A stretch of 64,000 nucleotides of DNA from NCBI GenBank assembly GCA_002634385.1, contig NSJL01000001.1:248001-312000 (forward strand). Reading direction: 5' to 3'. Shown here in pieces: positions 43,090 to 50,834 of the stretch. Below the pieces are notes generated by a model. That model searched no databases and was not told the DNA's origin. It saw nothing but the letters and a program-made list of their open reading frames with translations. The translations under genes and the position numbers were made by a program. Numbering within the stretch: the first letter of the stretch is position 1; every line of letters starts with the position of its first letter. The stretch is from Nitrospira sp. GTDB taxonomy: Bacteria; Nitrospirota; Thermodesulfovibrionia; Thermodesulfovibrionales; Dissulfurispiraceae.

Positions 43090-44163
43090 TTACGGTGCCT
43101 GCCGTCCGAGCTTTCTGAGACTCTCCCGGGCAGATTCCCGCTCCGGCTCCTTTTCGGAAAGGAAGGAGAGCGCCTTCCGGTAATGCTCCTCCGCCCTTTC
43201 CCGTCTTCCCATCTTTTCGTAAAGGCGCGCAAGGGCGTATGCATCCAATCCGATGCCCCTGCGGTGCCTCTCCTCAGCGAAGGGGAACACCTGCAAAGCC
43301 TTCTCCCTCACCGCCATAGCCTTCTCCCATTCACCGGCCCCCTCATGCACGCGGGCAAGCACATCAAACGGGTCGAGGCTCAGGGAAAGAAGATAGCGGG
43401 TATCGGCTTCACGGGCCGGATCATACTGTTCGATGATGGTGGAAGCGAGGGGGGCGATCTTTTTCCGGTAAAGCGCCTCATCCCGCAGGTAGAGATCGAG
43501 CAAAAGGGCCTTCAGGGGGAGGGATTCCCGGTAAAATGGCACCAACGCTTCCATCTTCCCGATAATTACGGAAAGGGAGTACATTCCTCCCGCAAACTTC
43601 CTCACCTCCCCTTCCGCCTCCGTGACAATGGTCTCCTCCCGCAGAGAGACGGCGATGTCGGTAGCCAGCTGCGCCAGCTTCCCCGGGATCTCCTCCTCCC
43701 CCTCTCCCGACAGGGTAAATGCCTTTACGGCACCGCCCTTCACCTCCGCGGAGTAGGCGTTTATCACCCATTTGCCGTCGAACCGGGAAATATCCCCATA
43801 CACGGCAAAGTCTGCACGCACTCTTTGGGAAACCTTCTCCACCAGTTTCGGCTCTATTCTCCAGAGCACGCCGGTAACAGTGCCGGACCGATTCCTCTCC
43901 GTCCAGGCGAAGGAGGGCTCCACCTCCAGAATCACCCTCCTGACGACCTCCGGGGGTATTGTTTCAATGAAGTCCCTTGTGGCCAATTCCGCCTGCACCA
44001 CGGAGGACAGACGCGTATCGGTGTCCTTGCGGGAGGTATCATTAAAAGGGAAGACGGTGATCCGTATCTTTCCGGAGGGGGACTCGATACGGGAGGACGC
44101 GGCCCGGGACACGCTTGCCGCCAGGAGGATTGTCAGAAGGAGCAGGAGGGCCTTCCGTATCAT
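43090..44163 (-). CDS. Exported protein with a LpoB/CsgG-like N-terminal part and TPR tail
   Basis: The product has 357 residues and starts with a signal peptide (ALLLLLTILLAASVSRAA). The N-terminal half (KIRITVFPFNDTSRK, TRLSSVVQAELATRDFIETIP, ADFAVYGDISRFDG) recalls the CsgG/LpoB-type fold, in which an N-terminal strand and a ligand-free alpha/beta domain sit in the periplasm. The C-terminal 140 residues contain TPR-type repeats (ALARVHEGAGEWEKAMAVREKAL; ARLYEKMGRRERAEEHYRKAL). It probably acts as a periplasmic scaffold. I chose ATG 44163 as the signal-peptide start. It converges on the helicase gene. Confidence 0.65.
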   Translation of the reverse strand: MIRKALLLLLTILLAASVSRAASSRIESPSGKIRITVFPFNDTSRKDTDTRLSSVVQAELATRDFIETIPPEVVRRVILEVEPSFAWTERNRSGTVTGVLWRIEPKLVEKVSQRVRADFAVYGDISRFDGKWVINAYSAEVKGGAVKAFTLSGEGEEEIPGKLAQLATDIAVSLREETIVTEAEGEVRKFAGGMYSLSVIIGKMEALVPFYRESLPLKALLLDLYLRDEALYRKKIAPLASTIIEQYDPAREADTRYLLSLSLDPFDVLARVHEGAGEWEKAMAVREKALQVFPFAEERHRRGIGLDAYALARLYEKMGRRERAEEHYRKALSFLSEKEPERESARESLRKLGRQAP

Positions 44164-44284
44164 GGGGAGAATTATACCACCATCCTGAAAGGAGAGCAAA
44201 GGGAAAATGCCCGGCTCCCCTCCCCAAGCGCCCTGTTTTGGTATATAATTAAGCAAATCATATTTTCTACATCGGAGGGATATC

Positions 44285-44464
44285 ATGAGGTTCGAACTTG
44301 AGGGGACACTGCTGCGGATGATTCCGGAAAGTGAGCAGGAGAAGGCAGAGCTGAATCAGGTATGGACGATCATTATCGGGTGCGTCAGCGAGGGCAAGAA
44401 GCTGGTGCCGGTGGGAGAATACCTGCCCGGCATAAAGGAAGTGGCGACGTTCAACATAGAGTAG
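44285..44464 (+). CDS. Small hypothetical protein (59 residues)
   Basis: This short gene encodes MRFELEGTLLRMIPESEQEK followed by LNQVWTIIIGCVSEGKKLVP and a close of GIKEVATFNIE. A perfect -10 TATAAT (44244-44249) and a good ribosome site (GGAGGGATATC) precede its ATG, and codon use fits the neighbours. It has no signal peptide or membrane segment and one Cys. The strand-rich pattern with a short acidic helix suggests a small beta-rich fold. It lies divergent from the TPR protein gene. Function not recognised. Confidence 0.6.
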   Translation: MRFELEGTLLRMIPESEQEKAELNQVWTIIIGCVSEGKKLVPVGEYLPGIKEVATFNIE

Positions 44465-44576
44465 AAAAGCAGCGCCGTGCAGGGGCCGGACCGTCTGCCC
44501 GAACGGCTCCGGCCCGGACTGCTTGCGCCCGGACAGATCGCTCTCTTTCCCGTTAGAGCAGTCGGAGCAGCAGCAG

Positions 44577-44999
44577 CTATTCGGTATGCATTTTCAGTAT
44601 CTGCTCAAACTTCCCCGCCTTGAGCCCCGACATATACCACATGACATCATAGCTGGTCAGCATGCCCACAGGCCACTTTGTTCCCACGTGCGGGTCAACA
44701 ATGATCAGGTGGTAATACTTCAGCTTCTTCATGATCTCGATGGCCTTTTCGATGGTCCATTGGGGATGGATCTCGATCCGGTAGGGCCTCATGATCTCCT
44801 CGGCCCTGATGGCATCGAGGTCTTTTCCATACAGGGGGATAAGCTCCATGTGAGAGATCAAGCCCCAAACCTCTCCCTTCTCATTGACCACCACCACCGA
44901 CCGCACCTGGTTGCTCTCCATAATCCGGGCCACATCATGGGCAGTGTCGTCCACATAGCAGAAGATCACCCCTTTGTGCATGAGATCACACACCCTCAT
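44577..44999 (-). CDS. Paired CBS-domain protein
   Basis: The product has 140 residues and consists of two CBS repeats only: VCDLMHKGVIFCYVDDTAHDVARIM...GLISHMELI and AEEIMRPYRIEIHPQWTIEKAIEIMKK...MLTSYDVMWYM (quoted in part). Such modules bind adenosyl nucleotides or metals and sense energy state. Its start overlaps the stop of the upstream CBS gene (ATGA), so both are made together and may form a heterodimer. The last residues, ILKMHTE, have no recognisable motif. Confidence 0.88.
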   Translation of the reverse strand: MRVCDLMHKGVIFCYVDDTAHDVARIMESNQVRSVVVVNEKGEVWGLISHMELIPLYGKDLDAIRAEEIMRPYRIEIHPQWTIEKAIEIMKKLKYYHLIIVDPHVGTKWPVGMLTSYDVMWYMSGLKAGKFEQILKMHTE

Positions 45000-45397
45000 T
45001 CCCGGCCGCCTTTGCCCTCAGCCATCCTCCTGACGATATCGCTCGAAAAGACAATGCCCAGAACCGCCTTGCTTCCCGGACGGTCCGAGACTACGATGAG
45101 GTGCTCGATTCTTTTCCTGCTCATCACGTCTATCGCCTCGCGGAGGGGGGTGACAGGAGTGGTGATAATAGAATGGGGGAGGAGGATATCCGCCGCAGTC
45201 GTCGTATCGGGGTCCTTTCCGAAGGCCCTCAGGATGCTGTCGGCGGAGATGATTCCGGTGACTTCGTGCTCCCGGTTGATGACAACGCAGTAACGGGAGC
45301 GGTTTACGATCATAATCTGTGCCACATCGCGGACGCTCGTAGTCTCACTGCAGGTGATGGCGCCCCGGCGCATAATGCTTCTGACTTTTTCCTCCAT
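44996..45397 (-). CDS. Paired CBS-domain protein
   Basis: The product has 133 residues with two CBS repeats (VRSIMRRGAITCSETTSVRDVAQI and AADILLPHSIITTPVTPLREAIDVM in part). It overlaps the next CBS gene by four bases. ATG 45397 is preceded by AAGGAACAACATC, a weak ribosome site. An upstream start at 45448 would overlap the small gene before it. In the operon, the 61-residue gene, this gene and the second CBS gene are consecutive on one strand, so the small protein may be a partner. Confidence 0.85.
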   Translation of the reverse strand: MEEKVRSIMRRGAITCSETTSVRDVAQIMIVNRSRYCVVINREHEVTGIISADSILRAFGKDPDTTTAADILLPHSIITTPVTPLREAIDVMSRKRIEHLIVVSDRPGSKAVLGIVFSSDIVRRMAEGKGGRE

Positions 45398-45419
45398 GGG
45401 GGATGTTGTTCCTTCGTGC

Positions 45420-45605
45420 TTATTCGTACACGTCGATGTCCAGGGCATCGGCGACCAGCACCGACAGTGCCATCGTCAGCTCTTCTACATCGTCATCGTC
45501 GACACCGGAGAGATTCCTCTTCACCAGCTCATCATGGAGAGCGGAATAGATCTTTTCGAATCTCTCCGTGTGGCTGCGTCGCGGGTTGATGGGACATTGC
45601 GCCAT
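45420..45605 (-). CDS. Small acidic hypothetical protein
   Basis: The product has 61 residues with a basic N-terminus (INPRRSHTERFEKIYSALHDELVK) and an acidic helical C-terminus (VDDDDVEELTMALSVLVADALDIDVYE, in part). The ribosome site CAGGAGGACGCC is strong, and a consensus sigma-70 promoter lies 42 bases upstream. It is first in an operon with two CBS-domain genes. I do not recognise the family; the helical, charged make-up would suit a protein-protein adaptor. Confidence 0.7.
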   Translation of the reverse strand: MAQCPINPRRSHTERFEKIYSALHDELVKRNLSGVDDDDVEELTMALSVLVADALDIDVYE

Positions 45606-45646
45606 GGCGTCCTCCTGTGGAACAGAATCTTTCGATATTCAAGCTG

Positions 45647-45676
45647 AGTATAAAAAGAACGTCGCGGGACTGTCAA
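45647..45676 (-). promoter_or_regulatory. Consensus sigma-70 promoter of the CBS operon
   Basis: On the minus strand TTGACA and TATACT are 18 bases apart, leading to the 61-residue gene. The -35 box lies over the last codons of the HAD-family gene at 45673, so transcription from upstream may interfere. Confidence 0.8.
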
Positions 45677-46311
45677 ACGGAAGGGAGCGCAATGTTGCAA
45701 AGGAGAAACTCCTTCAACTCCTCCATATCATCCGCAAGGAAACCGGGACTGCAGGAGGAGAGTTTCTCCCTTGTCTGGTAGCCCCAGGTGACCCCAATTG
45801 TCAGCACCTCCGCTCCTTTCCCCGCCTCCATATCGTGCGTCATGTCCCCGATATACACCGTTTCGCTGCTGAGGAACTCCGCTCTCTCCAGGATCACGCG
45901 GATCGCACTTGTTTTATCGTGCACACTCCCGCATACGGCAACAAACCATCCATGGAGGCCGAAGTCCCGCACCTCCTGTTCCAGTTTTTCCTGCGGATGG
46001 GAACTGAGGATCGCCAGCCGCACTCCCTGCTCACGCAGGATGCTGAGCAACTCCCTCACGTGGGGGAAGAGATCCGGCTCCTCCCCTCTGCTGATCTCCT
46101 CGAGAAAAAGAAAGCGCAGCTCCTCTTCGGGAAGGGAGACGAATTTACGGTAAAAATCCATATAGGGAAGGGTAAATTCCCTCCGGTAGGCCTCAAAGGT
46201 CAGGGGTGCCACTCCAAGCCGCCTGAATACGTTCATGGTGGCGGTATATCCCTGCACCAGATCATCGCTCAATGTCCCCGACCAGTCGAAGATGGCATTC
46301 CTGATCACCAT
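45673..46311 (-). CDS. HAD-superfamily hydrolase with phosphonatase-like motif I
   Basis: The product has 212 residues. Motif I reads IFDWSGTLSDD, with the nucleophile Asp but Trp-Ser where phosphoglycolate phosphatases have a second Asp. Phosphonatases have the similar FDWAGT. Motif II is LAILSSHPQ, motif III the Lys in the helix before TVYIGD, and motif IV YIGDMTHDMEAG is intact. The cap (EAYRREFTLPYMDFYRKF) is of the helical C1 type. The substrate is unknown. A TACAAT box ends six bases before the ATG with no ribosome site, so translation may be leaderless. Divergent from the next HAD gene. Confidence 0.82.
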   Translation of the reverse strand: MVIRNAIFDWSGTLSDDLVQGYTATMNVFRRLGVAPLTFEAYRREFTLPYMDFYRKFVSLPEEELRFLFLEEISRGEEPDLFPHVRELLSILREQGVRLAILSSHPQEKLEQEVRDFGLHGWFVAVCGSVHDKTSAIRVILERAEFLSSETVYIGDMTHDMEAGKGAEVLTIGVTWGYQTREKLSSCSPGFLADDMEELKEFLLCNIALPSV

Positions 46312-46369
46312 GTACTCATTGTAACGGAGCGATCTCGGAAAAAGGAACCCCCTGTTCGCGGCCCGGAAC

Positions 46370-46397
46370 TTGACTCCCGCTCACGAGAGGCTACAAT
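46370..46397 (+). promoter_or_regulatory. Predicted sigma-70 promoter of the haloacid-dehalogenase-type gene
   Basis: TTGACT and TACAAT stand 16 bases apart, 30 bases before the ATG, with GGAGG in the leader. Confidence 0.6.
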
Positions 46398-46426
46398 TAA
46401 AGTAAGAGAAGCGGAGGTGCTTACGT

Positions 46427-47098
46427 ATGGTCATTATCTTCGATACCCTCGGAACACTTTTTTCCTTTAAAAGCATACGAAATGAATGCCGGATGCAGGG
46501 AATCCCGGAAGAGACGGCAGAGGTATGGCTTTCGGCAATGAGCCAGACTTCCATGGCCGCAACCCTGTACGGCAGGTATATCCCGCTGGACGATGCCGCC
46601 GAAGCGAGTCTGAACCGGATTATCGAAGCGAAAGGAATGCCCGGCACCGCCGTCATCCCGCTCCTCAATGCGCTCCATACGGCAAAACCGCAGGAAAATG
46701 CACGGGAATGCCTGCGCACCCTTCGCACGGACGGACACCGGCTGGTGATCCTTGCAAACAGCAGCATTCAGGCGGCCTATTCGCTGCTGGAGAAAGCGGG
46801 CTTCACGTATCTCTTCGACCATATCTTTTCCTGCGATGCGGTCACTGCCTGCAAGCCCCACCCGGCGCCCTACCGCATGGCAGTGGACCGGATGGGCACC
46901 GCTCCCGCGGATGCATGCCTGGTTTCCGTCTACGGCTGGGAGGTGATGGGGGCCGACACCGTAGGACTCAATACCATATGGGTAGCAGAAATTGAAAAGC
47001 GCTGGCCGTTCCCGGGTCATCCTCCGGGAATTGCCGTAGCAAACCTCTCCGACGTGCCGGGAGCGCTCGCCCGCCAGCTGACTGCAGCCATCAGGTAA
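46427..47098 (+). CDS. HAD hydrolase of the L-2-haloacid dehalogenase type
   Basis: The product has 223 residues. Motif I IIFDTLGTLF keeps the nucleophile Asp but lacks the second Asp, as in L-2-haloacid dehalogenases (FDAYGTLF). Other matching segments are LVILANSSIQAAYSLL, KPHPAPYRMAVD and VSVYGWEVMGADTVG, close to the dehalogenase VSSNAWD...GA. Whether it removes halide or acts on another small acid cannot be decided. It starts after GCGGAGGTGC with its own promoter. Its stop overlaps the 3' end of the convergent thioesterase gene by eight bases. Confidence 0.82.
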   Translation: MVIIFDTLGTLFSFKSIRNECRMQGIPEETAEVWLSAMSQTSMAATLYGRYIPLDDAAEASLNRIIEAKGMPGTAVIPLLNALHTAKPQENARECLRTLRTDGHRLVILANSSIQAAYSLLEKAGFTYLFDHIFSCDAVTACKPHPAPYRMAVDRMGTAPADACLVSVYGWEVMGADTVGLNTIWVAEIEKRWPFPGHPPGIAVANLSDVPGALARQLTAAIR

Positions 47099-47411
47099 GC
47101 GCAACGGTTCCGGTAATGATACTTTCCGCCTCCACCCTGGCCCCCACTTCCATGGAGGTCCTCCCCACCAGGTTCAGGCTTGCGTAAAAAAACAGGAGGT
47201 CCCCCACATGGACCGGGTGGTGAAAATCAAGCCTGTCGATGGAGGCGGTCACGGTATGGGAGCGGGAATGACGGCTGGCCACCACGGCGGCGGCGGTATC
47301 GATGAGTTTCATGATCACCCCTCCATGCACATTTCCCGCGGGATTTGCATCCTGGGGATCCATGACCTGGGCAATGGTGACACTGCTGTCCCGCACCCTC
47401 TTTCCTTCCAT
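47091..47411 (-). CDS. Acyl-CoA thioesterase (hotdog fold), C-terminally short
   Basis: The product has 106 residues. The hotdog helix reads NPAGNVHGGVIMKLIDTAAAV and the strand HTVTASIDRLDFHHPVHVGD, as in YciA-like acyl-CoA thioesterases. Such proteins normally have 125-160 residues and a last strand like ASAYLTFVAL. Here the chain stops at TGTVALT, inside that strand region, and the last bases overlap the convergent HAD gene. It may therefore be truncated, perhaps still folding as a hotdog dimer. The start at 47411 lies 19 bases upstream of... the UroD-like gene on the same strand lies just before it in transcript order with a 19-base gap on the coordinate axis. Confidence 0.75.
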   Translation of the reverse strand: MEGKRVRDSSVTIAQVMDPQDANPAGNVHGGVIMKLIDTAAAVVASRHSRSHTVTASIDRLDFHHPVHVGDLLFFYASLNLVGRTSMEVGARVEAESIITGTVALT

Positions 47412-47429
47412 ACTCCCCCTCCCTGTCTT

Positions 47430-48464
47430 CTATTTTTTTTCAGGGCCCCAGCCGTCCGCGCAGGCAAGGAACTCCTTCACGTTCCGTAAGGGGGTGTCCA
47501 GCGGCAGGTCGCAGGAAGGCATAAGAATATACCGCAGAAAGGGATCCTTCACCTGGGAAACGCACTCCGCAACAGCCCGGCAGAGCCGGGCAGGGTCTCC
47601 CTTCCCGATTACATTGATGACATCAACGTTTCCGGCGGTGACGAGCCTCTCATGGTACAGGTCGTATGCTTCACGCAGGGTGACATGGTCATCAACGGTG
47701 ATACAGTCGGCCCCGGTGAGAGGATAGAGGGGGAGCTGGGAACGGATTTCTCCGCATTGATGGAGGAAGCACCGGATTCCTTTCTGTTTTATGTGCTCGA
47801 AGAGTTTCCTCTGCAAGGGCAGGATCAGCTCCCGGTAATCTTCGTTAGGCATAAGAGTGGTCGACCCTCCCGTAATGGAGATGCCGTCGACCAGCCCCCG
47901 GTCGATGAGGAGATCGAAGAGCGTGGTGGAAAGCCGGGCTCCCAGTTCGCCCACCTCGCGGATAAATGCCCTGTCCGATACCAGTTTCTCTTTGAGCAAC
48001 TCCCAGTCGCACAGGATCATCGCCCAGGTGAAAGGTCCCCAGGAGGTGACACAGATAAAACGATCGGGGAAACGCTTCCGTATTTCCCCGATCGTCCGGA
48101 TCAGCGCGAAGGTATAGGGGGAGCGGGAGAGATCGATCCGCCCGCACCGTTGTATGTCCTCCCTCGTATGGATAACGGGGTGGGAGAGCAGAGGGGCCTG
48201 GGCTCCGCGGAAGGCAAGCGTCCCGCCGATGGCTTCGGCAGGAAAAGAATTGAGCCCTGAGCCGAGGAAAAGGATATCGGTTTCCAGCTCTCCATAAAGC
48301 GAGGAGAGCATCCCGGCAAAGCGTTCGGGATCTCCGGTTATTTCCTCAATACACAATCCGGCCTGCTTGTACGCCCAGAGCCCGCCCCCGAAGAGAGCGC
48401 GGGGCAGCCTCTCGTTTCGTTGCCCTTCCATCGTACGCTGAATAATCTCCCTGCTGTCCCTCAT
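47430..48464 (-). CDS. UroD/MtaA-family methyltransferase with intact zinc motif
   Basis: The product has 344 residues and begins SREIIQRTMEGQRNERLPRAL, like MtaA/CmuA proteins. The zinc ligands of corrinoid:thiol methyltransferases are visible as FLHQCGEIRS (His-x-Cys) and MPSCDLPLDTP (distal Cys). The UroD substrate motif is absent. It may move methyl groups between a corrinoid protein and an acceptor, yet no corrinoid gene is beside it; the nearest is at 10.7-11.4 kb. I chose ATG 48464, preceded by GGGAGGAAACG, over an earlier ATG at 48500. The AICAR transformylase gene lies upstream. Confidence 0.8.
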   Translation of the reverse strand: MRDSREIIQRTMEGQRNERLPRALFGGGLWAYKQAGLCIEEITGDPERFAGMLSSLYGELETDILFLGSGLNSFPAEAIGGTLAFRGAQAPLLSHPVIHTREDIQRCGRIDLSRSPYTFALIRTIGEIRKRFPDRFICVTSWGPFTWAMILCDWELLKEKLVSDRAFIREVGELGARLSTTLFDLLIDRGLVDGISITGGSTTLMPNEDYRELILPLQRKLFEHIKQKGIRCFLHQCGEIRSQLPLYPLTGADCITVDDHVTLREAYDLYHERLVTAGNVDVINVIGKGDPARLCRAVAECVSQVKDPFLRYILMPSCDLPLDTPLRNVKEFLACADGWGPEKK

Positions 48465-48519
48465 CGTTTCCTCCCGATCAGAATGCGGCGCCGCATACAT
48501 TCCGACTCATTTTCACTTA

Positions 48520-49806
48520 TCAATGTTTGAAAGCACGCTGCCCGGTGAAAACCATGGTCACCTTCGCCTCATTGCATGCCTCGATGACCTCGAAATCCCT
48601 TTCGGAGCCTCCGGGCTGCACCACTGCGGCGATTCCCTCCTTGATACCGACATCCACACCGTCCCTGAAGGGAAAAAAGGCGTCGGAAACCATGGTGGAC
48701 CCGAGAAGACCGCCCTTCGCCTCCTTTGTCTCCTCGTCGATCTCGCGCAGGGCGGCGACGTCCCTCTTGCCCTGGGATGCTTCGAGCTCGAACGTCTTGT
48801 ATGGGGCCCCGTATTTTTTGAAGCAGAGCGCGTCCGCATATTTGGTATAGGCCTTGAAAACGGCAATCTCCGCCACCCCCACCCGGTCCTGCTCGCCGGT
48901 GCCGATCCCTACGGTGACCCCGTCTTTCACATAGATGACGGAATTGGAAGTAACCCCCTGCTCCACACTCCAGCCGAAGAGCATATCTTCATAATCCCTG
49001 TCCGTGGGCTGCCTTTCGATACTATACTCCCTGCCCTTATAGGTGGCCTTTGCGGGCAGAAAATCTTCCTTGGTCCGGATCCTGTTGAGGGGGGACTGCT
49101 GGACAATGATTCCCCCGTCGATCAGCGACTTGAAATCCACAAACCGGGAGGAGCGGTACTTTTCAAGCTCGTGGATCTTGCCGATCCTGACGATCCTGAG
49201 GTTCTTCCGGCGCGCAAGGATATCCACCACTCCCTCCTCGAACTCCGGGGCGCCCACCACCTCGAGATAGTTGCCGCTCACCATTTCGGCGGTCGCTCTG
49301 TCCATGGCCCTGTTGACCACGAGGCATCCCCCGAAGGCGGCGATTCTGTCCGCCATGTTCGCCCTTTCATACGCCCCGGCGACAGTTGCGCCATAGGCGA
49401 CTCCGCAGGGGTTGTTATGCTTCATGATGGTCGCCGCGGGTCTGCCGGAAAGGAATTTGAGGATATTCAAGGCATTATCCAGATCGGTAAGATTGGTTTT
49501 CCCCGGATGCTTTCCCGCCTGGATCATATCGGCTTCGGTAATGCTGCTCACCAGTCCGTTGCCCGGCGTGATAAAGGCACAATCCCCCAGGACCAGGTTC
49601 CCGCTCACCAATTCGTAGAGGGCGGCCTGCTGGTCGGGGTTCTCGCCGTACCGCAGGCCCTTCTCTATCACCTCGCCCGTTTTTTCATCGGGGATCTTCC
49701 ATGCCCTCTTCCGGTAGAGCAGGGCCTGATCACCGAATTGTATGGTCATTTCATCGGGGAAAGCATCATCCATAATAGTGCGGTACATCTTCTTCAAGTC
49801 AGACAT
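48520..49806 (-). CDS. Stand-alone AICAR transformylase (PurH C-terminal type)
   Basis: The product has 428 residues and carries the AICARFT domain only: RYGENPDQQAALYE, IMKHNNPCGVAYG (catalytic Lys-His), FFPFRDGVD and GVTSNSVIYVKDG with VGIGTGEQDR. It formylates AICAR in purine synthesis. The MGS-like IMP cyclohydrolase domain found at the N-terminus of bifunctional PurH is absent and no such gene is nearby. ATG 49806 follows CGGAGGTCCT; an earlier ATG at 49857 adds unrelated residues. A UroD-like gene follows downstream after 55 bases. Confidence 0.9.
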   Translation of the reverse strand: MSDLKKMYRTIMDDAFPDEMTIQFGDQALLYRKRAWKIPDEKTGEVIEKGLRYGENPDQQAALYELVSGNLVLGDCAFITPGNGLVSSITEADMIQAGKHPGKTNLTDLDNALNILKFLSGRPAATIMKHNNPCGVAYGATVAGAYERANMADRIAAFGGCLVVNRAMDRATAEMVSGNYLEVVGAPEFEEGVVDILARRKNLRIVRIGKIHELEKYRSSRFVDFKSLIDGGIIVQQSPLNRIRTKEDFLPAKATYKGREYSIERQPTDRDYEDMLFGWSVEQGVTSNSVIYVKDGVTVGIGTGEQDRVGVAEIAVFKAYTKYADALCFKKYGAPYKTFELEASQGKRDVAALREIDEETKEAKGGLLGSTMVSDAFFPFRDGVDVGIKEGIAAVVQPGGSERDFEVIEACNEAKVTMVFTGQRAFKH

Positions 49807-50080
49807 AGGACCTCCGAAAAAGTGATGGAGCAGGATTGCAGTGCGGTGCCTGTACACTCCGGCGCGTAAAAATAATGATACCAGAACGGGTTACCAGGAA
49901 GGAAGTACCCCCGGCGCGGGGCGCAGCGTGCGCCTCGCGTTTCCCCTGTATTCCTTGTGAGAATTCCCGGCTTGTGACGGGCTAGGGTGTCTGAAGAGGC
50001 AGGAAGAGGGGAGGGAGAAATGTATTCCTGCTTCGGGGTCCGCAGGTCCATGCCCTTTATAAAACAGGAGGGCGGAGGGG

Positions 50081-50515
50081 TTATCCGAACAGCTTTTTCA
50101 GGAGGACGAGCAAAGGGTATGCCACTCCTCCCAGCGCTACCGCAACTCCAAGGATAACGCTTCCTTTCAGCTCGATAAGCAGCATTCTCCCCAGAAACCT
50201 CCCCGCAGCCTCGGTGCCCTTTTCGATATAGACAAGACCAGTACCTGCGGTAAAGAGGCCGACATACAGCAGGATATTCAGGAGCGGTCCGAGCCCGGGA
50301 GTCCAGATATCCATGCTGTCCAGGAGGAGCATTGCCAAAAGAGCGGTGAGCGTTATCTCGCCCTTAAAAGGAATACGCCGGATGCCGCGCATTATTCCTT
50401 TTCCTTTGTAGACATCCCCGATCTCCACAGCCGGCTCGCTGCAGACCGGCTGCCCGAACCAACAGGGATCCGATGAAACAAGGGGCACCATGTTTTGTCT
50501 TTCCCGTTTTACCAT
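50081..50515 (-). CDS. Hypothetical membrane protein
   Basis: The product has 144 residues and starts with about 50 polar residues (including DPCWFGQPVCSEPAVEIGD). Three hydrophobic segments follow: ITLTALLAMLLLDSMDIW, LLNILLYVGLFTAGTGLVYI and VILGVAVALGGVAYPLLVLL. The two N-terminal Cys might bind metal or form a disulphide. The family is not recognised. A GAGGAGG ribosome site is ten bases from the ATG, and a sigma-70 promoter lies about 120 bases upstream. It appears monocistronic. Confidence 0.65.
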   Translation of the reverse strand: MVKRERQNMVPLVSSDPCWFGQPVCSEPAVEIGDVYKGKGIMRGIRRIPFKGEITLTALLAMLLLDSMDIWTPGLGPLLNILLYVGLFTAGTGLVYIEKGTEAAGRFLGRMLLIELKGSVILGVAVALGGVAYPLLVLLKKLFG

Positions 50516-50834
50516 TGATGACCATCCTCCTCTTTTCCCATCCGATTTGACTGACTCATCCGGGCCGGCCCCGTACCGCTCAAGGGGACAACCGGCTTCG
50601 CTTCCTTATGTATCGCGTCTGAATCCTACTTTAAGGAATAGCAAATTTTGTACCTGATGTCAAACGGTATTGAAACAAAAGAGAAATAAAGAGGAAATCT
50701 TTCGGGAGAGGGGGCTGGTGTATGGATTGCAGGACAGTGAGAGCGGTACTTTTACCGGGAAAACCCTACACAATGCCGAACAGATATTCAGGAGACAGAG
50801 AGAATCCTGCACGCTCTTTCGGGTCTCCGGGAGC
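50516..50834. other. Intergenic stretch with a minus-strand promoter
   Basis: These 319 bases hold a promoter at 50635-50663 and AT-rich sequence near 50660-50700. A plus-strand ORF starting at 50670 runs antisense into the cyclic-nucleotide-binding gene and has no family resemblance, so I do not annotate it. Confidence 0.5.
50635..50663 (-). promoter_or_regulatory. Predicted sigma-70 promoter of the membrane protein gene
   Basis: On the minus strand TTGACA (50658-50663) is 17 bases from TATTCC (50635-50640), giving a leader of about 110 bases. Confidence 0.55.
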
